DNA of 64,000 nucleotides from Molanna angustata (Eukaryota; Arthropoda; Insecta; Trichoptera; Molannidae). Both the position numbers and the translations under genes were made by a program. The stretch's first letter is position 1. Each line of letters begins with the position of its first letter. The DNA is taken from contig OY754972.1 in assembly GCA_963576475.1 (NCBI GenBank), forward strand, positions 12,173,062-12,237,061, given 5' to 3'. The notes under the pieces were generated by a model. That model did no database searches. It was given only the letters and a program-made list of their open reading frames with translations, and was not told where the DNA came from. Below are positions 44,861 to 56,684 of this stretch, piece after piece.

Positions 44861-45249
44861 TTGTTTTTTTTAATGGGAATTAGAAAATGTAATCACAATT
44901 TGACGTTATTCTGTCTGATAAATTTTGTAAGAACAAGTTGTGGTAAAAAATACTAACACAATAAAAGGAAAAATAAAAGAAGCAGTATCAGGACACAAGA
45001 ACCGAAAATAAGTATAGATTCATTTATCAATTGAAGTATTTTAAATCTCAATTATTTATCAATTAATCGGGGATTATTTCAATCGTTAGCTATGTAATTC
45101 ATAAATGATCGAAATTATCCCTGAAAATGCCCATTATAAAATGAATACAAGTAAAAAAGTATATTTCCTCAATTTCATCAGAATATGTAAATATTATAAT
45201 AATATGATTCTTTTAGCAAAGATCGAAAGATTAAAAATTCCAGCAATAC
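44861..45249. other. Unassigned AT-rich stretch
   Basis: No supported feature. Confidence 0.4.
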
Positions 45250-45360
45250 AAGACTATTCTGAAGACCATCAAGATGGAAGGACATCTGTGATGTTGGTGG
45301 ACTATCCTCCCTGGATAGTCCACCTCTACAGATAGGTCCTATCCAAGATGAAGAAGAGGA
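45250..45360 (+). pseudogene. LINE C-terminal scrap with a hairpin
   Basis: RRPSRWKDICDVGGL resembles the GRPP.RW.DDI motif of family 2. At 45295-45327, GGTGGACTATCC is mirrored by GGATAGTCCACC around a small loop. A GAAGAAGAGG tail follows at 45350. Short and tentative. Confidence 0.4.
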
Positions 45361-45534
45361 AGGTTAGATACTATATGTAATATTTTTCGAGTTCCTTCTG
45401 TTTCCATGATAGATGCCACCAAAATTCATGAGCCTTTTCACCATGGAATGAGGTCTTCCCTCTATCTTTCCCTCCACTGTAAGTTGTAGAATGGCATTTT
45501 TTTCACCACTAAATATGAATAAGGCTGACAGAAG

Positions 45535-45705
45535 AGGAACGAAAAGTAGAGGTCGGCCAAGGAAAAGGTGGCACGATCACATAAATGGAATTTTGACAGA
45601 TGGAGACTTTAGAAGTAAGAATAACAGATAAGCGTGTATGGGGCGATGCATTGACGTGAATGAAGCGAGAAATGTATGCATAGAGAGGAGTCTGATGATA
45701 TGGTA
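45535..45705 (+). pseudogene. LINE C-terminal fragment (family 1)
   Basis: Reads RGTKSRGRPRKRWHDHINGI, LTDGDFRSKNNR, a stop, ACMGRCIDVNEARNVCIER. Same family as 4205, with one stop and no tail. Confidence 0.75.
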
Positions 45706-46616
45706 TGGGAATATGTGGTCAAAGTATGCTCCAAAGTACCTATTTAAATCTATTTCGTTGTAGACTATCAACTTGGTAAGTACGAAAGTATAATTATCTG
45801 ACGGACAACGAACCTGTATGCGCAAAACTACATTCTATATTGTTTTATTGCAATCAGCGCCGTTACTGTTTCGCTGTTATCATATTTTAACTGTTGCATG
45901 TTTTAAAATATAATTATTTTTGCATATTTGTGTCAACTTTCTGTGTGATGTGTGTCATTTACATCGTTATATTTCAGATAATATTACATATGTGCATAGT
46001 ACATAATACGAAAATAGTCGACTTAACGCCATTGGTTTATGCTCGTATTTCATACAATATAACGATTTCCGTGTGTGTATGATTTTATCACTAGTCAAAC
46101 TAATCAAATATCGTAGTAAATTAACTCTTTATGTCCCATCACTACTCATCTCTTGCGTCGTTTCGGATAACTTAAGATAAGTGACGGGTGATTAAAAGTA
46201 TCACTTATGAAAGCTATTCTGGTTGTTCAAACATCACAACGAAATTATTTATCGACTGCCATATTATGTGGGTGGTGTCATCTTGTTCTTTCAATGTTTC
46301 AATATATTATGAACGAAATGACAGAAGTATATTATTATTACTTACTATTAAAATAGTTTACTATGTGATTAGTTAGACTAAATAGATTTGAGACCCTTAT
46401 CTTTTATGGTGATCTAAATTATCCACTTCCTATTTCTCGTAAATCTTTGTTTTGTACGTATCTGTTTAATTTTTGAAGTCATAGATACATTATGTATTCC
46501 TCACTTAAAGAAAATAAAATATTATCAGCTTTATAATTAAACAAACTAGTGATCGCGCAGACGCCAAATTCAACAGTAATTCGTTACATTTTTGAGTTTG
46601 AAAAGTAATTAGACCT
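45706..46616. other. Unassigned AT-rich stretch
   Basis: No supported feature. Confidence 0.4.
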
Positions 46617-46798
46617 GGGAGCCAAGTCTTGTCCAACCGGCGAAATCAAAACCCTCACGATTACCCATATCATGGATATAATTTTTATATGGAGTTCTAT
46701 ATCTTTAGATGTCATAGAACTCCATATGATAATTATATCCATGATATGGGTAATCGTGAGGGTTTTGATTTCGCCGGTTGGACCAGACTTGCCCCCCT
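46617..46798. mobile_element. Palindromic MITE family G, copy 2
   Basis: The arms share CCAACCGGCGAAATCAAAAC, ACGATTACCCATATCATGGA and TATGGAGTTCTA, each mirrored on the far side (ending CCAGACTTGCCCCCC). The centre is ATATCTTTAGATGTC. It abuts repeat C at 46799. Confidence 0.85.
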
Positions 46799-47190
46799 GA
46801 TCTATGATAAAAACCTCACTACCAAGTCACTCCACGAAGTATTCAAATGTTGTATGGAAAATTTTCAGCATTTTCATGAAATGAGTTTGTTAAATTATTT
46901 TTGATTTAATAAATATTTTATTATGAAAACTTGATAATTCTTCGATGCCATTTAATGAAGGTGATGTGCCTTTTTAGAAATTTGAAAATAAAAATATAAA
47001 ATTTCAAGTTTCTTGAGCTTGGGGTCACTTTGAAATATTTGACAGTGAAAAAAAAATGAGAAGCTAAAATTTAATGGAGTCCAAGCAAGTTTCTGATATA
47101 CAAATTCGCAAAATTCGCTTGAGTACTTTATTATTTTAAAGTAGAATAAACACTTCATACATAGATCATAGTACACACACACGCACACCA
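46799..47190 (+). repeat. Dispersed repeat C, copy 2
   Basis: See the copy at 20290-20740. Here the CA tail is shorter (ACACACACGCACACC). The left limit is set by the MITE arm. Confidence 0.7.
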
Positions 47191-48341
47191 ATAAGATACG
47201 ACCAATAAGATCTTAAAATGTATTATCGGGCTTGGCAAGCTCATATTATAGACGGAAAAATATGAGACATGGTATGATTGTGTGTGTGTCACGTATAATG
47301 CATGCAAATAAAAGTGTGTGGTTATCGATTATCTCTGCCCACCATTTAAAATTGTGTTTCTAAATATTTTCAACCCCGCAAATCACGTTATAAACATAAT
47401 TCTTATGTAATATTTATTGTAATTTATCGCAACTCTCCCTCTTTCGTTCTATTTTTTTCTTCAAATTTGATTAGAAGGGTTTGAATGGTAGTTGTATCTG
47501 GAGTTATGTGGATGTCCCCAGCAATGTATGGTACTTATTGTATTTCGGGGAATAGATGAAGTCTCGGCATCGCCCTTTTTATGGCTGTCCCCATGGCATA
47601 AGCCATGTCGATGTCGGTCTAACCCCATATTCCTTATAATTCACCTTCATATTTCCTACCTAATAACATGAGAGACTCGTAAAAACTGACATATTACGGC
47701 ATGTACCGATGAAATAACTTTTTGAAAGATATTCCCCTCTTCAGCCGACCTCAGGTAGTTTAGTTCTTATACATATTATTTTATTATAATTCAGCTTTTT
47801 GCAACTACACGAGCATTCTTGAAATATTTGTCATTCGTATAATCTTTTAATGTCAATTTAAGAGGCACTTATTTTATTGTGACGTTATGTAAATTTGAGA
47901 ATAAGTAAGTGCTTAGAAGTTAGAGCTAGTTGATGAATTTTTCTATTATCTACACAAGATTTAAATGACCAAATCCCAATGAGCCCGCAAGTGTACAATA
48001 CATTAATATATTATGTACAAAAAGGCAAAGAAATATATTTCAATGGAATGGATGCCTTGACAAATATGTATATTAAAAAAGAGTTATAGTAGAAATATTT
48101 CAAACAACTAAAAAAAAAATTGAATTGTTTTGGCACATGCTCACCTTTAATAATTGAATAGAGAGTCAGTCAAAATATGATTGTGGTTTCAGTGTAAAGT
48201 GTAAACGGACCCAAGTGGAAAAAATTACCCCCTAACATCTGTTGAAACTCTTGTCTTGACACCACATAATAGGGAATCTAGACAATATATATATTACTTC
48301 AGATTTCTTTATTTCTTAGAGCAAACAATCAAATAAACATA
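47191..48341. other. Unassigned AT-rich stretch
   Basis: No supported feature. Confidence 0.4.
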
Positions 48342-48465
48342 AGCGTTCCTGGGATGATCTTGTGTCGATTTAATGGTGCTATATAAATGATTATTACTTT
48401 TTTAACTACGTAGAAGAAGCGCACTACGAACCGTTGGGAAGGGTTTACAATCTGCTCAAGAACAT
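48342..48465 (+). repeat. T1 LINE tail followed by part of repeat D
   Basis: AGCGTTCCTGGGATGATCTT and TTTAATGGTGCTATATAAATG form the T1 tail, with its ATT run, and repeat D (GAAGCGCACTACGAACCGTT) follows at 48415. The order is the reverse of the one at 15864-16065. Confidence 0.5.
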
Positions 48466-48780
48466 ACGGAATGTATCATTCTGTGTCTAAATTAAAGAAA
48501 TAAAATAAAATATCAGTAGACTTTATGCATGTACTTATTACTTGTTTATATAAAGAAGAAATTATAAACATTTATTTATTCATATTGATTCTCGCCAATA
48601 TCTCAATTGTTTATTATTTTTTTAAATTCCTAGTTATATGTAGGTACGTTTGTCTCAATAGCTTATGTTATAACGAAAATAGATGGTCTGCTCGCAATGG
48701 ATCTTGTTGAAATGTCACGATATTAATAGACTGGTAATTGCCCTACATTCTGGTCTTTTTCCGCACTTTTTATGTTTCAG

Positions 48781-49063
48781 AGCATCCATCTTGTGTTTTG
48801 GCTCTAGAGAATAGACAGTTGAATCATGAACCTCGAAATAAACCGGCTGATTTCCGCAAATCTCTATTTCGCAAATACATTAGGGACGTCTCAAATTGTC
48901 TGTCTTACCAACAACAGTTCATAGCCATATATTGGATTCACAGTGAACTGTATGAAACTCTGTATCATGGTGATTTTTTGTCCAATATTATTTTTAAAAT
49001 TGTGTCTAACAGGAATAGAAATATGTTCATACAAAGAAATATACCTAATCATCTTTTTTAACA
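48781..49063 (+). CDS. Candidate host terminal exon, product unknown
   Basis: A pyrimidine-rich run ending TTTATGTTTCAG (48769-48780) makes a good splice acceptor. The open frame after it encodes about 93 residues, from EHPSCVLALENRQLNHEPRN through ADFRKSLFRKYIRDVSNCLS and YQQQFIAIYWIHSELYETLY to MFIQRNIPNHLF, then a TAA. The mix of charged, Gln and Trp residues is unlike the F/I/Y/L-rich chance frames nearby. I know no matching family. The first exons would lie upstream. It could instead be the end of an unknown transposon gene, or chance. Confidence 0.3.
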
Positions 49064-50640
49064 GTAGCTTCTACTAGTACCCATGAACTTATTTATTTAT
49101 TCACATGTGAAAAACATGCTAGCAGGTAGCACACATGTTTCATTTTTTGTGTGCATCATGAAATATTAACAAAAATGAAATGGAAGTCTTGTGCATATAA
49201 AATTAAAAAGAATAATAATATGTACTCAAACAATGAAATGAAAATAAATCAAAAAAATATTGACTATGATGTACTATGATGAACACAAGGAAATCTGGAT
49301 CAACTTTATTTAAAAAAAAATTAGAAACATAGTAAAATATGTCGTGACAAAAGTAAAAAAACTAGAAATAATATATCGGTGTATGCTGATATCATGACTG
49401 TGAATCATTAATAGATGGCATTAGTATCTCTGATTAACATAATTGATATGGAAAATCAGTGCCCAGATTCTCTTCTATCTTCTTCAGTTTGTTTTCGTCC
49501 AATCCTGAACGCATGCCTGCTTTCCTTTCCATGTTTCAGGTTGGCGTTAAAACGACTAAACGTAGATTGAGCAATCATTGAAGTTAGAATATGATCGCAT
49601 CTCCACCATTTTTATCTAATTTTCTGATGCACGTTCCAATAAGGTAAACCGCGAAAGCGAATTTCATAAACTCTATATCACCGAGATGTCTATTGTGGGA
49701 TTCCATCGAAATCATCGACCAGAATATTGTTGGAACACAATTATTACTAATTTGTTTGATCTATACGTCGTCTGCGCTATGAAGAACGTTCCTAGAATTC
49801 GAAGCACAATTACTAAAATTAACTACATACATCTACATTTAATATATTTTTATGTTTATTTAACAAAGTAAGTTGAAGATGACTGTATCATTATGATATC
49901 CTAGGAAAACAATTCTTGGATCACATGTCACCGAAACAAATATAAAAATAGGTTTTGATAATTTTATGAACCCGGTCGCATCCCGCGTGAATACAGAATG
50001 TAAAAATAATAATTGTCTACATAGATACAGTGCATTTCTCGCTGATATTTTCATCGTATAAAATTAGCATTCATTCCCGCCATCCGCCCATAATAAATTT
50101 TCTGCGTAGTCATAGCGCATCGGACACCTTCACTATGTATGTACATACGTTACTTAAGTCTACTTTGTTTCTGTTAAATATTACAAATGGACTCCACTCC
50201 ACCCTAAATGTACCTCTTGTGTATTTATTTTCTATTTTCGTGGAATAGGCAATCAGCTTATAAAATATAATAAATCCTTCTTCTCCAGAAGGTTGTTAGG
50301 TGGATTCCCAGCTGCAAGCTGTTTTTCCATACTTTGGGAGGTCTTTTCCTTTGGTTTTTTTTTCATGCAAACCTTAAATTATTTGAATACATAATTTAAC
50401 ATTATCAAATTGATTTTTAAGTTGATTATACTGTAATAAATAATGACCTCCTCAATGTATCCAAACACTATTAATAGTCGTTTATGCTATAGTAGCCAGT
50501 GCCTAGTCGTTTTTTTCAACACATCATATTTTTCCTTTAAATTTATTTCTTATTTACGAAAAAAGAGAAAAAAACATAAAATAATTCAGTAGGGATATAA
50601 AAAAATCTCAGGTTATTTATTTATTTTTTTATTTTATTTT
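49064..50640. other. Unassigned AT-rich stretch
   Basis: No supported feature; short open frames at 49686 and 50030 lack any signature. Confidence 0.4.
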
Positions 50641-50647
50641 ATTTTAA

Positions 50648-50716
50648 CATGTCTACGTAGGGGACCCCAGCTATTAGGATTTGGGTCCATTTTACTCTTC
50701 CGAAGAAGCGCACAGT
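50648..50716 (+). repeat. Dispersed repeat D, copy 2
   Basis: CATGTCTACGTAGGGGACCC, AGCTATTAGGATTTGGGTCC and TTACTCTTCCGAAGAAGCGC match 15867-15938. Confidence 0.75.
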
Positions 50717-50749
50717 TTATTGTATCAGTCTCAGAAGAATATTGGATAC

Positions 50750-50930
50750 CGAATATTTTTTCAATTGCATATTCGCAAACATTAGACCTTGAATATTGCG
50801 CAAGCTCATAAAGTGATCACATAAACCAGCCGATGACAGGTCGTAAAGCCTGTAGGTGTCTTGAGTTCCTGGTTCTTCTATAATATCCCAACTTCGTCTC
50901 TATTGAGATGTTAAAAAGTTTGTCAATAAA
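50750..50930 (+). mobile_element. Retroposon family R, copy 6 (short form)
   Basis: Direct repeats AATATTGGATACC at 50738-50750 and 50931-50943 give a target duplication of 12-13 bp. It starts GAATATTTTTTCAATTGCAT, as copies 2 and 3 do, but goes straight to the core (TTGCGCAAGC) without an inverted segment. This is the likely un-rearranged form of those copies. Confidence 0.85.
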
Positions 50931-50943
50931 AATATTGGATACC

Positions 50944-51714
50944 TTACTTGAAAATGCTTAATAGAAGTGTTATATAGAATTTAAATATTTTTTCGAATTT
51001 TCTAGATAGATAATTTGCGCTACATAAATAGCTCATTTAGTCATCTTGAATTGTATTGTTACATCTTCTTTTTACGTGGAAGAAGTGAGTTTATTGACAT
51101 TTATAAACTGTAATTTCTTCAAGTTAACCAGTTTTTCCAGCCTAGCGAAGTAAGAACTGCGCTAAAAAGAATTTTGATCAATATATACTTTCTCAATTAG
51201 TAACTATACCCGTACGGTATAAGGATGTACGCAAAAATGCACACTAAATTACCTTTTAATGTATGAAAGACGAAAAAATATTGTATATCGCCAAATATGT
51301 GATATACAACATTTTATCGCGCTAAAAAATACGTTTTAGAGATTTTTTTAAATAGCAAGGATTGTTATTAAAAATTTATCATAATAAAAAACTCATCCGG
51401 TAGATTTTCATTTATTCTTTCGATTGAAGTAAAAATCTTCTTCATATGATTTGTATTTTTTAGTTACTTACAACAAAAAAATAAAAAAGGGTTTCACTAA
51501 AAGTAATTTTACAAGAAAATTATTAAACAAATTCAAAATTTAAAAAAACTCATGCAATAGAATAAAGATGTACTTACAAACTGTTCCTTATTTCAAAGGC
51601 GTATCTTTTGAGGGTATTAGGGAAATTATTTTCAAAATATACTATATATCCTCTTAATACGTAGGTACACACCTGTATTATACATCCTCATATATAAAAA
51701 TAATAAATCATCCT
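50944..51714. other. Unassigned, with an S1 tail piece at 51085-51175 (minus)
   Basis: TAATTTCTTCAAGTTAACCA and CCAGCCTAGCGAAGTA are a decayed minus-strand S1 SINE tail. The rest is AT-rich with no call. Confidence 0.4.
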
Positions 51715-51985
51715 CATAAATTATGAAAAGAATTGCCCGACAGAGAACAACTTGGATAGGCCACAACATCCGGCACCCAGGCCTGCTTTTTACCATCGTC
51801 GAAGGAATGATTGATGGGGGTAACTGTAGAGGTCGCCCCAGAAACAACTATATAGACCAGATAATCGGTGACGTGCGCTGTAGCAGTTAAAAAGAGATGA
51901 AGAGACTGGCGGACGATAGAGTTAAGTGGAGGGATCGAGTGTTGGTGCAGACCAATCCTAGGATTGTGACCAAGAAGAAATATAA
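51715..51985 (+). pseudogene. LINE reverse-transcriptase C-terminus (family 6)
   Basis: Reads MKRIARQRTTWIGHNIRHPG, LLFTIVEGMIDGGNCRGRPR, NNYIDQIIGDVRCSS, a stop, KEMKRLADDRVKWRDR. The order WIGH..R....IVEG.I.G...RGRPR..YI.QI..D...S...MKRLA.DR..WR is a well-known LINE C-terminal pattern in insects. One in-frame stop. Confidence 0.8.
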
Positions 51986-52009
51986 AATAAGCTAATATCT
52001 GTGCTATAG

Positions 52010-52110
52010 ATGAATGAAATCGTTCGAGGTTGGATTTGAACCCGATTCTACTAGATTTTTAGTTCAGTGAACTGACCGCTCTGTCAACAGTCCATCTGTA
52101 CCTATCACTT
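52010..52110 (-). mobile_element. tRNA-derived SINE (family S4), decayed
   Basis: On the minus strand a tRNA-like head with GACAGAGCGGTCAGTTCACT is followed by a damaged B box (CGGGTTCAAATCC), CGAACGATTTCATTCATCTA and TAGCACAGA. Confidence 0.6.
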
Positions 52111-52472
52111 CGACAAATCTTGACGTTCAGTATCAATGGTCTTTGGCCAAATAAAAAGTAAGACGCAGTAAAAAATATACGGAAGTCGGTTCTTCGCCGA
52201 AATAGATCGCCTGAGATAGTCCTACACGAATATTTGTAGGGAATTAACGGTATTTTTTATTTTATTTTAACATCTCCAAACAAACTTTTCCTCGTCTGGT
52301 TTGTTAAATGTTGAATATATACATATTTACACATGATACTCTTTGGCCCAATTGGATTTATGCCAATACATTAGGTAATGGCCCAGGCATTGAAATTATC
52401 CTCACGTAAGATATTATTATTATTATAATTCACAAAAACTTCAGCAAATTTTTTTTCACCTGTTTTTTTTTA

Positions 52473-52856
52473 ATTATACGCCTCAACATGATTTCTTTTC
52501 ATTTACTGCTAATACAAATAGTCTTTCATCACTGTTAGTTTTAGCATACGAATGGTTTGACTGTACAATTCCATTGAGACCTACAATCATTTTTTAAATT
52601 ATATTAATTATACGCCTCAACATAATTTTTATCATTTACTGCTAATACAAATAGTCTTTCATCACTGTTAATTTCAGCATACGAATGGTTTGACTGTAAA
52701 ATAAAATTGAGACCTACAATCATTTTTTAAATTATTTTAATTATACGCCTCAACATAATTTATATCATTTACTGCTAATACAAATAGTCTTTCATCACTG
52801 TTAATTTCAGCATACGAATGGTTTGACTGTAAAATAAAATTGAGACCTACAATCAT
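52473..52856. repeat. 133-bp tandem triplication
   Basis: Three units begin TAATTATACGCCTCAACAT near 52473, 52606 and 52738. Each has TTTACTGCTAATACAAATAG, TCTTTCATCACTGTTA and GCATACGAATGGTTTGACTG. Units 2 and 3 are more like each other than unit 1, so the last duplication is the newest. Confidence 0.9.
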
Positions 52857-52944
52857 AAAAAAATATTAAATATATTTTTGATTTGTCATTTCACCGTGAC
52901 GAGTCACACGATTTTAATTGGTGTTGCTAGTATAATAAACGATT

Positions 52945-53113
52945 CAGCTCCCTTAGACAACGTGTCATTTAGCTCAAGAAAATAAAACAAGAGAAGATAA
53001 CTCGATGTATTGAAGTGACATTTGCCAGTCACGTGACAACTGTCACTTCCATACATTGGTTATCTTTTCTTGTTCCTTTTCTTGAGCTAAAAGACACATT
53101 GGCTAGGGGGCAG
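52945..53113. mobile_element. Palindromic MITE-like element
   Basis: Ends are CAGCTCCCTTAG and CTAGGGGGCAG. Arms share GTGTC.TTTAGCTCAAGAAAA, AAGATAAC and ATGTAT.GAAGTGACA, with mirrored partners. The loop area is around AGTCACGTGAC. A few mismatches imply moderate age. No target duplication. Confidence 0.7.
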
Positions 53114-53149
53114 ATGCTATCACACATTAATTGTGAACAAGCAAAAAAA

Positions 53150-53260
53150 AGAGTTTTGGAAACACTGGTTAGTTGGAAGAAATTGCCATACGGCAGTATA
53201 CTCGCCACTTGCGCAGGGTGCAAGGAAGTGTTCATTATTATTATTAGTTTTCTTCTAACA
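53150..53260 (+). mobile_element. SINE S1 tail fragment
   Basis: CACTGGTTAGTTGGAAGAAA, TTGCCATACGGC and CGCAGGGTGCAAGGAAGTGT, then an ATT run. The head is missing (5'-truncated). Confidence 0.75.
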
Positions 53261-53462
53261 TTCCATCCAAGAGATGCTACAAATTAATGATTTTTTTTTT
53301 AATAATTTCATCTCTACTGGAAATTGAACACATGACGTCTGCGCATAAATGATACAACTTAACACTGTGCAATGGCAGTTTGAATAAAAACTTAGTAATC
53401 TACGTAATCAAATTGATTAATTTGTAGAAAAACAGTATAAAACTATTTTGTTAACCAGAGAA

Positions 53463-53545
53463 ATATTTGTTTATTTATTGTCAAATGCCAAACGGCAATT
53501 TCTTTAAATTAACCAGTGTTTTCAGCCCAGAGATGAAAAATTTGC
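53463..53545 (-). mobile_element. SINE S1 tail fragment, minus strand
   Basis: CGGCAATTTCTTTAAATTAA, CCAGTGTTTTCAGCCCAG and GCGTGAGAAAT are the S1 body read in reverse. Confidence 0.6.
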
Positions 53546-54334
53546 GTGAGAAATGAATAACTGTTTTATTTTATTTAAACATTTTTTTCAATGATTTGCT
53601 ATGGAGTTCCATCAAGAATTGTCCGTTGAGAAAACTATTAAATTAAGTCCCATTCATTAAATTATTTACAGAGAATTAGGACACTTCTCTCGAAGTCTAT
53701 GATATTTTTATACAAAATTTAGTAAAATTATTCTTACGTTTCAGTTAATTTATTTGAAGTAATGATAAATAATTGGATTGGTACAGTTATAAATATTTTT
53801 ACACACACTGAGGTGAATGAAACTTTAAAATACTAAGAAACTCCGTCTAGCGGTTTTATTTAAGTGCATAAATATTCAATCATTTGATTTGATATGAAAA
53901 TTTGCATTGAGTTCATCGAATTGTTTTTACTGTTGATTGAGACCGAACTGAATTCTCTGAACCACAAGGTTAATTGCACTTTCGATTTAGTTTTTTGATT
54001 ATTTTTATATTTCATTTATATTAAGAAGAAGAATATTGAATAATAATTTCTATAACAAATAAAGATGAATTAGTATGCAATACCTAGGAGTGATTTAGCT
54101 TCATAGACATACCTAAGTCAAAAACGTACATGACAAGAGCATGAATCATAAGTGTTAAGTTTTTTTCATTTTGAAATATAAAAAAAAAATCAAAAATTTC
54201 ATTGTAAATGCATTTGCACTTCATTTGAATTTAATTTAAATGCGACTATGATCGGTTTCGATCAATACGCGTTTTCAAGCAGTTTAGAGCCTTGAAGAAA
54301 ATAGTCAGGAGATGTTAAAATGAAATCAATGAAA
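53546..54334. other. Unassigned AT-rich stretch
   Basis: No supported feature. Confidence 0.4.
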
Positions 54335-54590
54335 TGTCATAAGGATGGCCAAGAAAAAGCTGGTAAGTACTATTGTATTATGAAGGTTTTTAGAATTGCA
54401 AAGAAGTCACAATAAGAGACGATGCATGGACGAAAATGAAACGATAAATATTATATCAATTTGTGGATTAAAAGTATGGTTTATATTCGTAATAATTTCG
54501 ATAAATATGTGTCAAGATAGTCTGGCTATAGGTTCTCTCCTACTCCAATTAGGGAAATGGTGTGATTTTTGTGTATGTTTTGGTGTCATA
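54335..54590 (+). pseudogene. Decayed LINE 3' end (family 1)
   Basis: NKRRCMDENET, CQDSLAIGSLLLQLGKW and the DNA strings AGACGATGCATGGACG and GGAAATGGTGTGATTTTTGT align with the last 90 codons of family 1. Several indels. Confidence 0.6.
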
Positions 54591-55202
54591 GATAAAAATA
54601 ATGTTACTTGTATGGCAATGTATGTAAAATTGTGAATTAAATATTTTAAGTCCAATATACGTAATAACATTCTACGCCGCACCCAAAATACATAACATTA
54701 TAGGTAACTTATAATTGTCTTAGTTTTATATTACGTAAAGTCAAGGAACGATAATTGAAAGTGAACACCTACAAGAATGTCTAACGCAGACTCAGAAGTT
54801 CATAACAATTTGTGGAACGATTTAAGTAAATATTGGTCTTAATTATCATCACCGATTTGTACAATCTTAAATAAGTCTAGCAAGACAACTTTTCTGTCAA
54901 ACAACGTTATACATTATTGAAATATTGAAATGCAATAACTATTTGATAATGATTTTATAATCATACATTACATTATATAGGTAAAAATAACAACACTAAG
55001 ACTTAAAAATAACTTATATGACGTTTAATCTAGTGAGTAAAAAAATGATACATGACACGAAGTTAAGTTAGTAAATATAATTATCGCGTGTCTTAAAAAA
55101 GTATCGGAAACCCGAAATTAAAAATAATTGAAATCACGTACCTATATAGGAAGTTTAATAAGAATAAAATGACAAAAGAACATCACACGTCTATTATTAA
55201 TG
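54591..55202. other. Unassigned AT-rich stretch
   Basis: No supported feature. Confidence 0.4.
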
Positions 55203-55325
55203 CTTCGGCCAAGTTTAATTTGGCCGAAGATATTCGAAGTCGAAGATGCTTTTTTTGGCCGAAGATGGCCGAAGTCGAAAATGCTTTTTTTGGCCGAAGC
55301 TGAAGTCGAAGCTTCGTTCGGAGAC
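55203..55325. repeat. GGCCGAAG-rich tandem repeat
   Basis: GGCCGAAG or its complement occurs five to six times, with units of about 36 bp containing GAAGTCGAAGATGC and TTTTTTTGGCC. At the start, CTTCGGCCAA and TTGGCCGAAG form a hairpin. Confidence 0.75.
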
Positions 55326-55489
55326 TATTTTGCAGTCATTAAGTCAATTTAGATTTAGAGCTTTATACCCTCTTAAGATAATCTTTAAAATATCTCAAGA
55401 AATTCTGAAGTTTACACTTTAACATTTACTATTGTATTGCATGGTTTCTTGTAGATTGCAGCTCATTTGTATTCCGAAAGCTTCCAATG

Positions 55490-55795
55490 CTGTGTTGGTG
55501 AATTTCCCTTAGCAACGAAGCTATGCGGCGTTTGGGGTGCGGTTTTCACCTGTTGCCCGCCGCTGCATTGCGTCGGTCGTCGTCGCCGTCGCGGCGCTCC
55601 AATCCCGGACATTTCCGGATTCCGGTCCGATCTATTTTCGGATCCGTTGTTTGATTTTTTCGTGTGAAGCCCGCGTGACGGCGCGTCCAGACGGCGGTGG
55701 CGGGCGCCTAGACGGGCGGGCAGAGAGATGTGTGCCTGCTGCCCGCTGCCCACTGCCCGCTATTGCCTACTTCATGGGGTCCAACAGTTGTAACT
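55490..55795 (-). promoter_or_regulatory. Isolated GC/CpG island, candidate promoter or first exon
   Basis: About 300 bp of high GC and many CpG in a very AT-rich setting (GCCGTCGCGGCGCTCC, GGCGGTGGCGGGCGCC). TGCCCGC, TGCCCAC, TGCCCGC repeat near 55740. On the minus strand, CAACAG/GTGAAAACC at 55550/55549 would be a good splice donor, so an untranslated first exon on that strand is possible. No long coding frame is convincing. Strand and role are guesses. Confidence 0.35.
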
Positions 55796-56444
55796 AATTC
55801 GATCATAATATTTTCTCTACCAGCCACGGTATCGCTTTGCAGTCTTGCTATCTTTTATTTTTTTCCACAATCAAGTCGATGATAGATTTTAGGAATAAAT
55901 ATAAATAATAATCATTTCATCATAGTTTTAAAATTTTTAATGACTTTATAAATGAACGAATCTATGAATAATATATTTACAACAGTATTAATAATACAAA
56001 GAAACAAAATACAATTTAATTTTTACCTAATTACAAATTTATAATATTTTTTTCCACACATTTGGAAATTTTACTGCCTTGCTAGACATAGTCTGTTCTG
56101 AGGCAGTACTAGTTTAGAATTGCTATGGCTGCTCTGCGATCATATGATTTGTTTTCTTTTTTTTCTTCACATATTCCATTCACTTAGAACATCAACAACC
56201 AGGACGAAAAACTCTAAAACCTCTATCTCAAAAAATCTAAGAGTACCGAGGCAGATCCTTCTCTTCCAATCTGCTTCAGCCAACGAGTAACGAGGTCTTT
56301 GAAATACATTTTTATTTTTTTAACTACACCTTTTTCAAATATTTAACCAGTAACGGTTACCGGTAAAACGATATTTGAGAACCTGTATGTATGTATGTGT
56401 ACACAACACACACTTACAAGTCAATACACACAAATTATATACGT
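55796..56444. other. Unassigned stretch
   Basis: No supported feature apart from a short TGTATGTATG run near 56382. Confidence 0.4.
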
Positions 56445-56540
56445 AAGACGAATGTGCGGTGAAACGATGTATGATAGAATATAAAATGAGAATATTAGAC
56501 AAGAATGTATGATCGAAAGATATATCGTTAGTAAGATATA
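56445..56540 (+). pseudogene. LINE fragment (family 1 middle part)
   Basis: VRRMCGETMYDRI, a stop, NENIRQECMIERYIVSK lines up with LRRVCYRTIYDRIKNEDIRRECKMKKSI of the copy at 33949. Confidence 0.6.
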
Positions 56541-56684
56541 ATATATCCTAAACCCTAAATAGTTTTTTTTTTATTTTAATTAATTCAAACAAAATATTCA
56601 TAATACTTAATAGAATTTTGTAATTGACGCCAGTGTACAATATATGTATTTGTTTATATTATTTATTTGTTAAACTTCATGTAC

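Noticed and set aside
53015..53287. 90-codon plus-strand frame
   Set aside because: Made of the right arm of a palindrome joined to a SINE tail.
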